From contig JAGBNC010000036.1 in NCBI GenBank assembly GCA_017634595.1, positions 1 through 64,000 on the forward strand: a stretch of DNA of 64,000 nt, read 5' to 3'. This document shows, piece after piece, positions 46,668-56,404 of the stretch; position 1 is the first letter of the stretch; every line of letters begins with the position of its first letter. Made by a program: the position numbers and the translations under genes. The stretch is from Bacteroidales bacterium (lineage in GTDB: Bacteria > Bacteroidota > Bacteroidia > Bacteroidales > UBA932). A model generated the notes under the pieces. The model was not told where the DNA came from and ran no database searches. It was given only the letters and a program-made list of their open reading frames with translations.

Positions 46668-48500
46668 TTACTGTGTTATAGGCTTAAGGATCGTTTCGAC
46701 CGAACCATCGGAATAAGTAATCACAGCCTTCTCAAAACCATCCTCCGAAGACCACACAACAGAATCAAACGCCTCATTGCTGTTGATAAGCACACCACTC
46801 TTTTCAGGAGAAATAAAGTACATCGGAATCAGCGGAATCTCCCCTATCGTCTCGCCATCATCGGCCCAATCCACAAGAGTATAGTCGCTCTCCTGCTTAG
46901 TGCGGCTGAAGAACTGGATCTTATCTCCCAAAGTCCAGTCATACACAGCCTTACAATCAATATCGTATATCTGATAACTGTTATTGGCCTTGATATAGGC
47001 ACTCTTATCACTCAAGCTGACAGGGCCTATCGGAGTGCCTTTATAATCTGTCTGCACGAAGCGGAAATACCCGTCATACTTGACAGACGAAGGATTATAT
47101 ATCAACCCCGCGTTCATCTTGAAAGAAGCACCCTGCTTCAGTGTCCCGGAGGACACGAAAACTCCTGAATAATCATGTCCTTTATAACTTCCCGCCTTAA
47201 GATACAAGCCAGAAGGGACAACATCCAGTTCCGTCACGATAGGCACCGGCTCTTCCATTTCAACCGGCACGGGCACTACCGACTTATCGGGCTCAACATC
47301 AATTATAGCATCGTGTCCGCTCAGGAAAGACTCTTCGGCCTCAATCTGCTTGGCTTCTTCCTCGGTATAGCCATGTTTCGTCCAATCCACATCCTTGTAC
47401 GGATAGAAATAGTCGATATCAAAGTATCCGTTGTAGTTTCCGCCCCACCCCCAGTTGACATACAGATTATTCTCCGCATCATAGCCGTGGACCACGAACT
47501 GATGGCCGCCAACTTCGGAGTCGGCACCATAAATTACCGGCAGCCCGCGGTCTATCTGGTCTTTGATCAGATTCACCCAGTCTTCAGAGCTGTAATTGCT
47601 CTTCATAACATACTTGGCACCAGGCTTATAGTACATGTGTTCGATAAGGTTCCCAGCTATTGAAGTAGAATATGCTGCAGTACCTTCGCTGCTGTAACTT
47701 GCTTGGACCATAATCCCGCAATCATACATAAGCCAGGCCACCTGACGCTGCCCCTCTGTAGGATTTGTTTCCGTTTCGTTGTAGAAATCTTCCATTGGCA
47801 TGATACTCCACTTATACTCATGACCGAGTGCATGCCCGGCAAGAGGAACCATCACGGTCTTGGAGGAATTGCTGGGATAATACTCCATATTATAATCGGG
47901 GAGAGTGCCTTTGCCGCAAGGCGGCCACTGATGGAAGCGCATTACCATACTCATGGAGGTAGCTACACATCCGGTGATGGAGCGTTCACTCTCATAAGGT
48001 GCAATAGTCGGACAGAACCAGTTATATGGATTTTCCTGCGTCCATTCAGGGACTTCGAGAAACGCGCCTCCTTCCTCTCCGCCGGCTCTGGTAAGAGGGC
48101 GCTTAGGGCTGATGCTCTCCCTTATCGAGGCAGTCACATTATACTTCCTCAGCAGCTGTACAGCAGCGCGGACCTGCTCCAGCCAGAAGAGCATGTTTTC
48201 CGGCATACGCTCGGAGTCGATGCGACCGGTACGAGAATAAGCCAGGACAGGATCAAGAGCGTCGTCGCCGGAGACTATTACAAAGCCGCCTCCGTCATTA
48301 TTGAAAATATAATAAGCAGGCTCTGACAGGCTGGACAGTGACACCGAAGAACGGGCTCCAAGCACAAGCCTGGGACTTGAGATGCTAGTACCGAAGAACT
48401 CTTCTGCTGTTGTTCTGGCTTTTCGGAGTGAAACGGGAGAGGCAAAAGAGCAAAAGGACATGGCGGCAAGGGCCGCTGCAATAATCAAAAACTTTTTCAT
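46668..48500 (-). CDS. C10-family (streptopain-like) secreted cysteine peptidase
   Basis: A 610-residue exported peptidase. The signal peptide (MKKFLIIAAALAAMSFCSFA) is followed by a prodomain (about 21-140: PVSLRKARTTAEEFF...FVIVSGDDALDPVLAYS), as in streptopain. The catalytic domain has TGCVATSMSM (Cys178) and GGHQFVVHGYD (His333), plus VNWGWGGNYNGYF. A C-terminal region of about 180 residues with beta-sandwich character follows. C10 enzymes from Bacteroides cleave host or bacterial proteins. Translation is coupled to the upstream lipoprotein gene by an ATGA overlap. Hairpin C lies downstream. Confidence 0.92.
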   Translation of the reverse strand: MKKFLIIAAALAAMSFCSFASPVSLRKARTTAEEFFGTSISSPRLVLGARSSVSLSSLSEPAYYIFNNDGGGFVIVSGDDALDPVLAYSRTGRIDSERMPENMLFWLEQVRAAVQLLRKYNVTASIRESISPKRPLTRAGGEEGGAFLEVPEWTQENPYNWFCPTIAPYESERSITGCVATSMSMVMRFHQWPPCGKGTLPDYNMEYYPSNSSKTVMVPLAGHALGHEYKWSIMPMEDFYNETETNPTEGQRQVAWLMYDCGIMVQASYSSEGTAAYSTSIAGNLIEHMYYKPGAKYVMKSNYSSEDWVNLIKDQIDRGLPVIYGADSEVGGHQFVVHGYDAENNLYVNWGWGGNYNGYFDIDYFYPYKDVDWTKHGYTEEEAKQIEAEESFLSGHDAIIDVEPDKSVVPVPVEMEEPVPIVTELDVVPSGLYLKAGSYKGHDYSGVFVSSGTLKQGASFKMNAGLIYNPSSVKYDGYFRFVQTDYKGTPIGPVSLSDKSAYIKANNSYQIYDIDCKAVYDWTLGDKIQFFSRTKQESDYTLVDWADDGETIGEIPLIPMYFISPEKSGVLINSNEAFDSVVWSSEDGFEKAVITYSDGSVETILKPITQ

Positions 48501-49651
48501 AGCTGTCCGGCAATTATATATCCAAGTTTGTTTTTGGCATCTTCCAGCCACAGTTTCCCGCCATCAGACTTTACAAGAACCACTGAAACCTGTCCGGGCG
48601 TAACGCCTGTGGTGCCCACAGATTCCAGGGTAATATCATAAGTTCCTCCCTCTGTCATTCCGGAAGGGTATCTGACAATCAGGGCGTTGGCCGCAGCGAG
48701 GCTCTGGATACGGAATGCATTGGTATTGCCGCTGCGTAGTGCAAGCTGGTCACCCTGGCCAAATACGCGAACCGGCACGGGCTCTTGACCTGAGATGTCA
48801 TACACTCCATAGACATCTTTACCAAGCCAGCCGGCATCTCCAAGCTTGCACACCAAATCAGCCATACGCTTTATGGAGCCTCTGCTAGTTGTCAATGAAG
48901 TCTTGCTCTCTTTGACGAATTCGTTACCTTCAGCATCTGAGACCGAGACACTGAAACCGCCGGAAAGAGTTCCTGGAGGCAACACGAAATAGAACTGGAC
49001 AGCTTCATCGCCGAGTTCCACCCCCTGCGCGCAATCGAGAGTCAGAGTCCGCCTTGGTTCATCAACAGTGCCGGTCAACACAAGCTCCGGCTCCGATACG
49101 TAATCGGTACTGACACTGCATTGTCCCCAAAGGGCTTCCTGCTCAGACGTGGTGAGGCTGATCGACTTGACTACCCCGCTGCCTTTGAGTTTAAGGACCA
49201 ACACGCCGCACAGATTCTTGAATGCAAGAGAATTCGTAGAGCTGACAGCCACCATGGGATTGTCGAGACTTCCGAAACTGTCTTTGCTATAATGCTGAGT
49301 CCCAGGCAGAAAAAGGGAAATGGCCCCGTCTGCCATGCTCGAAGCCCCGTCTCCGGGATAAATAGCATACCAGGGGCCGTCCCCAACGGACGAGCCGCTG
49401 AATGAAGCCTCGGACTTGCCATCATCGGCAGGATCTATGGTAAATATTTCGCCGCCAGTGCAGGACGAACTGAAAACGGATATACAATCAGCCGAAGACC
49501 AAAGTACATTAAGTCCGTCAAGGCTGGTTCTCGTAGAAAACTCAGAAGTTGCTTTGAAAGTTTGGGTCAGTCCTTTTTCTTCTCCCGGGTTACGGGCGCA
49601 CCCGGCAAGCAGCAAGAGAGTCAAAGGCAAAATAGTATATTTTCGAATCAT
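48497..49651 (-). CDS. fimbrillin-like lipoprotein coupled to the C10 peptidase
   Basis: A 384-residue lipoprotein: signal peptide with lipobox LLAGC (Cys about 18). The N-terminal domain (about 25-280) is the same fimbrillin-like module found at the front of the two GLUG proteins, with landmarks ALWGQC and FYFVLPPGTL. The C-terminal hundred residues form another beta domain with no assignment. It precedes the C10 peptidase with a 4-bp overlap, so the two are made together. Small lipoprotein inhibitors are known beside C10 enzymes, but this one is larger and of a different fold, so an inhibitor role is only a guess. ATG 49651 starts the signal peptide. Confidence 0.75.
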   Translation of the reverse strand: MIRKYTILPLTLLLLAGCARNPGEEKGLTQTFKATSEFSTRTSLDGLNVLWSSADCISVFSSSCTGGEIFTIDPADDGKSEASFSGSSVGDGPWYAIYPGDGASSMADGAISLFLPGTQHYSKDSFGSLDNPMVAVSSTNSLAFKNLCGVLVLKLKGSGVVKSISLTTSEQEALWGQCSVSTDYVSEPELVLTGTVDEPRRTLTLDCAQGVELGDEAVQFYFVLPPGTLSGGFSVSVSDAEGNEFVKESKTSLTTSRGSIKRMADLVCKLGDAGWLGKDVYGVYDISGQEPVPVRVFGQGDQLALRSGNTNAFRIQSLAAANALIVRYPSGMTEGGTYDITLESVGTTGVTPGQVSVVLVKSDGGKLWLEDAKNKLGYIIAGQL

Positions 49652-49707
49652 GGAAACTAAATGGTCATAAAAACAACGCAAGATAGCCACTTTTTTGCAT
49701 TTTTCCT

Positions 49708-49715
49708 TATATTTG
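49708..49715 (+). promoter_or_regulatory. -7 promoter element of the C1 peptidase gene
   Basis: TATATTTG matches TAnnTTTG and ends 21 bp before ATG 49737. No TTTG at standard spacing. Confidence 0.5.
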
Positions 49716-49736
49716 TATTCATTAGATTTTAAGAAA

Positions 49737-50927
49737 ATGAAGAAGTTATTGATTTTCCTGGCGCTCTCAGTCAGCGCTGCAAGCCTCTGGGCACAACCAA
49801 GGGTGGCCCCGCAGTTCCCTGATTATCAGTTCACCACGGTCAAGGCCAATCCTATCACTTCTATCAAGAATCAGTACCGCAGTGGTACTTGCTGGGCTTA
49901 TTCGGCTATCGGCTTTTTCGAGTCCGAAGCCATACGCCTGGGCAAGATCACCGATACGCTGAAGTACCCTGATTTCTCCGAGTTCTTCGTCGTCAGCCAT
50001 TCTTATTATGACAGGGCTGTGAAGTACGTCCGTCTCGACGGCAATCTGACATTCAGCATCGGATCGGAAGCCGACGATGTACTTGATGTGATCCGTGACT
50101 ATGGTATTGTTCCCAACTCCGAGATGCCGGGACTCAATTACGGTACCGAGCTGCCTGTAACCGGTGAAATGGACGCCATTCTCAAAGCTATGGTAGAAGC
50201 AGTGGTCAAGAATCCCAACAGGACTTTGAGCACGGCATGGCGCAGGGCCGTCCAGGCTGTCCTTGACGAGTATCTGGGCAAATATCCCGAGAAGTTCACC
50301 GTTGACGGCAAGGAATACACTCCGGCAAGCTACCGCGATGCTTTGAAGATCAATCCCGCCGACTATGTGAGCCTCACCAGCTTTACACATCATCCTTTCT
50401 ATACAAAATTTGCCATAGAAGTGTGCGACAACTGGCGTGGAGACATGGCTTGGAACCTTCCCATCGACGAATTCATGACTGTTCTTGACAATGCGCTGAA
50501 CAATGGATATACTGCTGCCTGGGGTGCTGACGTAAGTCATCCCGGATTCACTCGCAATGGCCTTGCGATCAACATTGATCCCTCTGCACCCGCAAGCTCA
50601 GGTTCCGACCAGGAGCATTGGGTAGGCAAAGAGGAAGGCAAGCCCGCTCCTGTCTCCGTCCATGAAAAAGAGGCCACACAGGAAAGCCGCCAGATTGATT
50701 TCGACAATAAGACCATGACCGATGACCACGGTATGCAGATTTTCGGCATCGCCAAGGACCAGAACGGCAAAAAATACTACATGGTCAAGAATTCCTGGGG
50801 CGAGAGCGGCAAATACAAGGGCATCTGGTACGCCAGCGAGTCCTTTGTCAAGGCTCAGTCCCTCGACATCATGATCCACAAGGATGCACTCCCCCGCGAC
50901 ATCAAGACCAAGTTGGGGATTAAATAA
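49737..50927 (+). CDS. exported C1 cysteine peptidase, bleomycin-hydrolase/PepC type
   Basis: A 397-residue papain-superfamily peptidase with a signal peptide (ends ...ASLWAQ, residue 20), so extracytoplasmic, unlike the usual cytoplasmic PepC. Catalytic features: SIKNQYRSGTCWAYSA (Cys52), DDHGMQIFGIA (His) and MVKNSWGESG (Asn). ATG 49737 is used because it begins the signal peptide and follows the -7 element. It is transcribed away from the C10/lipoprotein pair, so secreted cysteine peptidases lie back to back. Six bp upstream of pssA. Confidence 0.88.
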   Translation: MKKLLIFLALSVSAASLWAQPRVAPQFPDYQFTTVKANPITSIKNQYRSGTCWAYSAIGFFESEAIRLGKITDTLKYPDFSEFFVVSHSYYDRAVKYVRLDGNLTFSIGSEADDVLDVIRDYGIVPNSEMPGLNYGTELPVTGEMDAILKAMVEAVVKNPNRTLSTAWRRAVQAVLDEYLGKYPEKFTVDGKEYTPASYRDALKINPADYVSLTSFTHHPFYTKFAIEVCDNWRGDMAWNLPIDEFMTVLDNALNNGYTAAWGADVSHPGFTRNGLAINIDPSAPASSGSDQEHWVGKEEGKPAPVSVHEKEATQESRQIDFDNKTMTDDHGMQIFGIAKDQNGKKYYMVKNSWGESGKYKGIWYASESFVKAQSLDIMIHKDALPRDIKTKLGIK

Positions 50928-50933
50928 AAGATA

Positions 50934-51647
50934 ATGAAGAAATTCATACCTGATTGCATCACCTCGATGAACCTGGTTTGCGGGATCGTCGGGGTGGTGT
51001 TCGCTTTCAAAGGCCGTCTCGACATTGCCTTTATACTAATGCTGGCGGCATCCGTTGCTGATTTTCTCGACGGTTTTGCTGCCAGAGCCCTTAATGCATA
51101 TTCCGACTTGGGAAAAGAACTCGATTCCTTGTCTGACCTGGTCTCATTCGGAGTTCTGCCTTCCATCATGCTGTACAAATTGTCATGCACGTGCATGTTC
51201 GGGGAGAGCTGGATAAACTGGATACCTCTCCTCCTCTCTCTGGCCAGCGGACTGAGGCTAGCCAAATTCAATGTCGATGAAAGGCAGTCGGCGTCGTTCC
51301 TTGGGCTTCCGACGCCTGCAGCGGCGTTGCTCTGCGGCTCACTTTGCTATTATGTTGCAGCCACCCCGGGCAGTTTCATCGCAGACTGGTGCGCCGGTTC
51401 GGTTTTCATCCCCGTGCTTACCTTATGCCTGTGTTTCCTGCTGCTAAGTGAGATCCCCATGTTCTCGTTCAAGTTCCACAAAGATGACCCTTCTGTCTTG
51501 AAGGTCAAGAGAATTGCACTTCTGGCGCTTGCTGCCATTGCTGTTCTGCTTTGTGTATTGTTCTCACTTAACTGGTCGCTCATTATCCTTATAACACTGT
51601 CCTGCTATATTCTCAAGAATTTGGTTTACGCCGTATTCAGTATATAA
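50934..51647 (+). CDS. pssA: CDP-diacylglycerol-serine O-phosphatidyltransferase
   Basis: A 237-residue membrane enzyme that makes phosphatidylserine from CDP-diacylglycerol and serine. The CDP-alcohol phosphotransferase motif DG-x2-AR-x8-G-x3-D-x3-D is present in DGFAARALNAYSDLGKELD and the following SLSD (about residues 46-69). Helices before and after fit the family. It lies 6 bp after the C1 peptidase gene. No psd gene is adjacent. Hairpin D begins 7 bp after its stop. Confidence 0.94.
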   Translation: MKKFIPDCITSMNLVCGIVGVVFAFKGRLDIAFILMLAASVADFLDGFAARALNAYSDLGKELDSLSDLVSFGVLPSIMLYKLSCTCMFGESWINWIPLLLSLASGLRLAKFNVDERQSASFLGLPTPAAALLCGSLCYYVAATPGSFIADWCAGSVFIPVLTLCLCFLLLSEIPMFSFKFHKDDPSVLKVKRIALLALAAIAVLLCVLFSLNWSLIILITLSCYILKNLVYAVFSI

Positions 51648-51653
51648 CGGCGG

Positions 51654-51720
51654 ATACATAAAAGTTTCTGCCCCTTACGGACCATTAAGGCCGGTAAGGG
51701 GCAGAAACTTTTATGTATCA
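51654..51720. repeat. hairpin D: perfect 26-bp inverted repeat
   Basis: The arms 51654-51679 and 51695-51720 are perfectly complementary over exactly 26 bp; the loop is GGACCATTAAGGCCG (15). It fills nearly the whole gap between the convergent pssA and M48 genes (stops at 51647 and 51726). The loop shares only CCATTAA with the hairpin A region and is the least similar of the four. Confidence 0.95.
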
Positions 51721-51725
51721 ATCTG

Positions 51726-52496
51726 TTAGTTGCCGGCTTTATAGTTGTCGGCCATCTTTTTCATTCTCTCCATGCGCTTTTCGGTCTTGGGATGGTCTGC
51801 AAACATATGGGCAACGATAGAGCTGCTGTTGCTCTCGGAAAGCTGCATGAGCTTTTCAAGGGCATTATACATGCTGTAGGGGCTCTTGCCTCTTTCGATA
51901 GCGAACTGACACCCGTGCTCGTCAGCCTTATATTCCTGTTGCTGTGAGAACTGGGCACTCACGAGCGCCTCCCCCACGTCGCCAAGAAGATATGAAGCCA
52001 TGGCACCGTATGATCCAGCCGAAGCCAGCACATCACGTGCTGCGGAAGCAACATAGGCGTTCTTGATCGCCCTCTTGGTGTCTTTATGCCGGACATGGCC
52101 GAGTTCGTGTCCTATAATTGCCGTAAGCTCCTCGTCATCCATAATGTCCATAAGACCGGAATAGACCCTGATGGAGCCGTCGCCACAAGCGAAAGCGTTA
52201 ACATCAGATGTTTTGTAAACCTTGAAGTTAAGAGGCAGACCGTCCAGTTCGGTAAGTCCAGACAAGACACGGGCAAGACGCTTTTCATAGGCGCCATGGT
52301 CGATAACATTCTGCTGGTCCAGGGAAGCGATAGTCTGACGGCTGAGCTCAACCACCATATCGTCGCTGATGCTGGCTGCGGTAGCCGCCTTGCCGGCTGC
52401 ACTGGCAAGTCCCTGAGCATTCCAGTCAACGCCCCCGAGAATCGAGCAACTGCATAGTGAGAGAACTGCTGCAGCAATAATAATTATCCTTTTCAT
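51726..52496 (-). CDS. M48-family metalloprotease, lipoprotein
   Basis: A 256-residue zinc metalloprotease of the BepA/LoiP type. The signal sequence has LSLCSC as a probable lipobox (Cys15 or Cys17). The active site is IIGHELGHVRH (HExxH at 130-134), and a third ligand Glu is expected in YKADEHGCQFA. Such proteases act in the periplasm in outer-membrane protein quality control. It overlaps lpxB by 4 bp (ATGA) and is downstream of it, forming an envelope-related operon surE-lpxB-M48. Confidence 0.92.
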   Translation of the reverse strand: MKRIIIIAAAVLSLCSCSILGGVDWNAQGLASAAGKAATAASISDDMVVELSRQTIASLDQQNVIDHGAYEKRLARVLSGLTELDGLPLNFKVYKTSDVNAFACGDGSIRVYSGLMDIMDDEELTAIIGHELGHVRHKDTKRAIKNAYVASAARDVLASAGSYGAMASYLLGDVGEALVSAQFSQQQEYKADEHGCQFAIERGKSPYSMYNALEKLMQLSESNSSSIVAHMFADHPKTEKRMERMKKMADNYKAGN

Positions 52497-53605
52497 ATTC
52501 TTGAAGATTGTATTTCTTTTATCATAGACCTGGCAGCGGAAAGAGACGCTCCTCCGCCGCCCAAAACCTCACGCAAGCGCTTATAGTCCTTAGCCATGGC
52601 CTCACGCCTGCTCTCGTCACCGACAAGGCTCTTGACCTCTTTGGCAACGGCGGCAGGAGTGAACTCGTCCTGTAACAGTTCCCTGAATACAAGCTTGTCC
52701 AGGCATAAATTGGCAAGCGATATGTACTTTACGTGGTCCAGCACGCGCAAAACTTTTTTACCGATAAAATATGTCAGGCCGCTGGCGCTCCAGCACACCA
52801 CCTGCGGAGTACCTATAATGGCAGCTTCCAAGGAAGCAGTACCGGAATTGATTACCGCGGCATCTGCAAATTTAAGTATATCGTAGGTTTTTCCAAATAT
52901 CAGCTCGACGTTTTTTCTCTCTCCAATGAAAGGAACATAATCTTCCGGGGTCATGGAAGGGGCTCCGCCCACCAGCACTTTCATTCCAAGAGAATCCGCA
53001 GCCGCCATGCAGACAGGCATCATACGGGATATTTCAGACCTGCGCGAACCGGGCAGAACAGCAATATAACGCTCGTTGCACGGACGTTTCATGTCGCACG
53101 ATGCTATTTCTTCCACTAAAGGATTGCCGGTATATTCGTAAGGTATGCCCTTGTCCTTGAAATAATCTATCTCAAAAGGGAAAATGATATATAGCTTGTC
53201 AACCCAGGCACGCAGTTGCTTGTTGCGGCCTGAACGGGAAGCCCAGGTTTTGGGTGCAATGTAATAGAATACTTTAATTCCGGACTTATGGCAGAACTCA
53301 GCCACCTTCATATTGAAGCCAGGATAATCAATCAGAATCACGGCATCCGGCTTCCATGCCAAGATGTCGCGCTTGCAGTTCCTTAGGTTGGACAGCAGGG
53401 ACGGAGCCTTCTTGAGCACGTCCGTAAAGCCCATCACAGCCCCGTCTTTATAGTGGACAACCGGCGCTGTGCCGCTTGCCTCCGCCATCTTGTCTCCGCC
53501 CCAGAAGCGAAATACGGCCACCGGATCCGCTTTCCGCAGACCCTGGATCAAATTGCCGCCGTGAAGATCTCCGGAGGCCTCTCCTGCTATCAGAAAATAG
53601 CGCAT
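52493..53605 (-). CDS. lpxB: lipid-A-disaccharide synthase
   Basis: A 370-residue glycosyltransferase (family 19) that joins lipid X and UDP-diacylglucosamine in lipid A synthesis. Blocks: YFLIAGEASGDLHGGNLI at the N-terminus, GFTDVLKK, VILIDYPGFNMKVA, YYIAPKTWASRSGR, YTGNPLVEEI, VLPGSRRSEI and the C-terminal INSGTASLEAAIIGTPQVVCW. Length and motifs are normal. It overlaps surE by 16 bp and the M48 gene by 4 bp. Confidence 0.96.
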   Translation of the reverse strand: MRYFLIAGEASGDLHGGNLIQGLRKADPVAVFRFWGGDKMAEASGTAPVVHYKDGAVMGFTDVLKKAPSLLSNLRNCKRDILAWKPDAVILIDYPGFNMKVAEFCHKSGIKVFYYIAPKTWASRSGRNKQLRAWVDKLYIIFPFEIDYFKDKGIPYEYTGNPLVEEIASCDMKRPCNERYIAVLPGSRRSEISRMMPVCMAAADSLGMKVLVGGAPSMTPEDYVPFIGERKNVELIFGKTYDILKFADAAVINSGTASLEAAIIGTPQVVCWSASGLTYFIGKKVLRVLDHVKYISLANLCLDKLVFRELLQDEFTPAAVAKEVKSLVGDESRREAMAKDYKRLREVLGGGGASLSAARSMIKEIQSSRI

Positions 53606-54417
53606 AAGCGTTCCATTTCAGCCTTATCAGAATTATCAAAATTGTGCGGAGTTATGGTAATATATCCTTCCCGGAGCAGCAGATGGTCGGCATCGGAAAG
53701 ATTGCCCTCATTGCTCACGAATTCGCCCCCCATGACCACTACCTCTTCTTCGGGGAGCTTTGCATCCACATAAGCCAGGTCTGCCGGCGAGGGAGTATGG
53801 TGACGGGAAGCCAGAAAAGCTTCATCGTACGGCATATACTCTTTTTCCCAGTGGGCCATGCCCATGCGTGTAATACGCACACCCTTTATCTGTTCCTTCG
53901 GCAATGCCGGGAAATTGATATTATAGAAACTTCCAAAGCGAGTATTAAACGACCCCAGCAACTTCTGCAATAGCCCGGGAAGCAATGCTTTGACCGACGA
54001 GAAATCAGCATCGGGGCGGAAATCGTCAAGGCTCACGGCTATTGCCGGGATACCGTTCACGGCACCTTCCATTGCAGCGCCTATGGTTCCTGAGTAAACG
54101 GCAGCGGTAGCTGCATTGTTGCCGTGATTGACACCGCTCACCACAAGGTCCGGCTTGTTCGGATACATCACATTGTCAATGCCGAATTTTACGCAACTTG
54201 CGGGGGTGCCGTCAAGATACCACCAGTCCTCACCAGGAAGCGTCTTGAGATGACGGGCCATGATAGGCTTGTATCCCATAGTAACAGCCATGGACATCCC
54301 GCTTTGCGCAGATTTTGGAGCGATAATGGTCAATTCACCGAGCGGCCTGAGAACCTCTATGAGGGCATCAAGTCCACCATAGCCGATACCGTCGTCGTTC
54401 GTTACAAGAATCCTCAT
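53590..54417 (-). CDS. surE: 5'/3'-nucleotidase SurE
   Basis: A 275-residue metal-dependent nucleoside monophosphatase. The N-terminal MRILVTNDDGIGYGGL contains the Asp-Asp metal ligands, with VVSGVNHGNNAA and YSGTIGAAMEG further on; TPAS and YINFP-like pieces are also present. Cytoplasmic, involved in nucleotide balance and stress survival. The -7 element is at 54428-54435, only 10 bp from the ATG at 54417, giving a very short leader. It is first in the operon with lpxB and the M48 gene. Confidence 0.95.
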   Translation of the reverse strand: MRILVTNDDGIGYGGLDALIEVLRPLGELTIIAPKSAQSGMSMAVTMGYKPIMARHLKTLPGEDWWYLDGTPASCVKFGIDNVMYPNKPDLVVSGVNHGNNAATAAVYSGTIGAAMEGAVNGIPAIAVSLDDFRPDADFSSVKALLPGLLQKLLGSFNTRFGSFYNINFPALPKEQIKGVRITRMGMAHWEKEYMPYDEAFLASRHHTPSPADLAYVDAKLPEEEVVVMGGEFVSNEGNLSDADHLLLREGYITITPHNFDNSDKAEMERLCAIF

Positions 54418-54427
54418 CTTTTTTCTG

Positions 54428-55513
<1,086 letters not shown>

Positions 55514-55532
55514 TCTTACTCCTGATTTTTAC

Positions 55533-55572
55533 GAAGGCCGCCCTTTTCAGTCAAGGACGGCCTTCCTTTTTT
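55533..55572 (+). terminator. rho-independent terminator of gapA
   Basis: GAAGGCCG...CCTT pairs with AAGG...CGGCCTTC (one mismatch) around a short loop, followed by CCTTTTTT. Twenty bp after the gapA stop. Confidence 0.85.
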
Positions 55573-55605
55573 GTGCGCACACCACGGCTTTTGACAAAAA
55601 AAGAC

Positions 55606-55613
55606 TATATTTG
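55606..55613 (+). promoter_or_regulatory. -7 promoter element of the nonulosonate-type cluster
   Basis: TATATTTG matches TAnnTTTG, 23 bp before ATG 55637 and after the gapA terminator, so the sugar cluster has its own promoter. Confidence 0.55.
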
Positions 55614-55636
55614 TCCTTATTACGGATTAGACCACG

Positions 55637-56404
55637 ATGAAAGTTTTAGCCATAACACAAGCCCGTTACGGTTCCACCCGCCTGCCGGCCAAGATTCTTA
55701 AAGAAGTAGGCGGCGTAACCCTGCTCGAGACACATCTGAAAAGGATACTGCAGTCGGAGTTGATCTCGAAACTCAAAATCGCCACGACCCCTGAAGAAGG
55801 AGCTTCCTATATTACCGCTATTGCCGACAAACTGGGCGTTGAGTATCACAAAGGCTCTGTTGATGATGTTCTGGACCGCTTCTACCAGACGGCTCTTCCA
55901 GAGCACCCGGACTACATCGTCCGTCTCACCTCTGACTGTCCGCTCATTGACCCGGCCATCATAGACCAGGTCATCAAAACCTGCATCGACGGAGGCTACG
56001 ATTACGCTTCCAACACTCTCATCCCCACATTTCCCGACGGCATGGATGTGGAAGCGTTCAAGTTTTCCTCACTTGAGAAGGCATGGAAGGAAGCCAGGCT
56101 CCAAAGCGAACACGAACACGTCACACCCTATATCAAGAAGAATTCATCCGTGATGGGAGGCTCCCTGTTCAAATCCTTCAATGTTACCGCTGAGCAGGAC
56201 CGTTCAGAGTTGCGCATCACTGTTGACGAACCACGCGACTTTGAACTCATAAAAGCTCTAATAGAAAACGTAGGTCCGGACAAGCACTGCGATGACTACA
56301 TTGCATATCTTGACGCACATAAGGATATCAAGGAGCTTAATTCGTCAATCATGCGCAACGAAGGCTACGCAAAATCACTCGCAAACGATAAAGAAATCAA
56401 ATAA
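55637..56404 (+). CDS. SpsF/acylneuraminate-type cytidylyltransferase family protein
   Basis: A 255-residue nucleotidyltransferase. The N-terminus KVLAITQARYGSTRLPAKIL has the RxxSTRLPxK loop of CMP-sugar synthetases; GVEYHKGSVDDVLDRFYQTA and DYIVRLTSDCPLIDPAIID hold the metal-binding Asp. This is the SpsF branch, found with NeuB-type synthases, and would activate a nonulosonic or related acid with CTP. It is first in the cluster, and its stop overlaps the next start by one base (AATAATGG). The actual sugar is unknown. Confidence 0.85.
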   Translation: MKVLAITQARYGSTRLPAKILKEVGGVTLLETHLKRILQSELISKLKIATTPEEGASYITAIADKLGVEYHKGSVDDVLDRFYQTALPEHPDYIVRLTSDCPLIDPAIIDQVIKTCIDGGYDYASNTLIPTFPDGMDVEAFKFSSLEKAWKEARLQSEHEHVTPYIKKNSSVMGGSLFKSFNVTAEQDRSELRITVDEPRDFELIKALIENVGPDKHCDDYIAYLDAHKDIKELNSSIMRNEGYAKSLANDKEIK

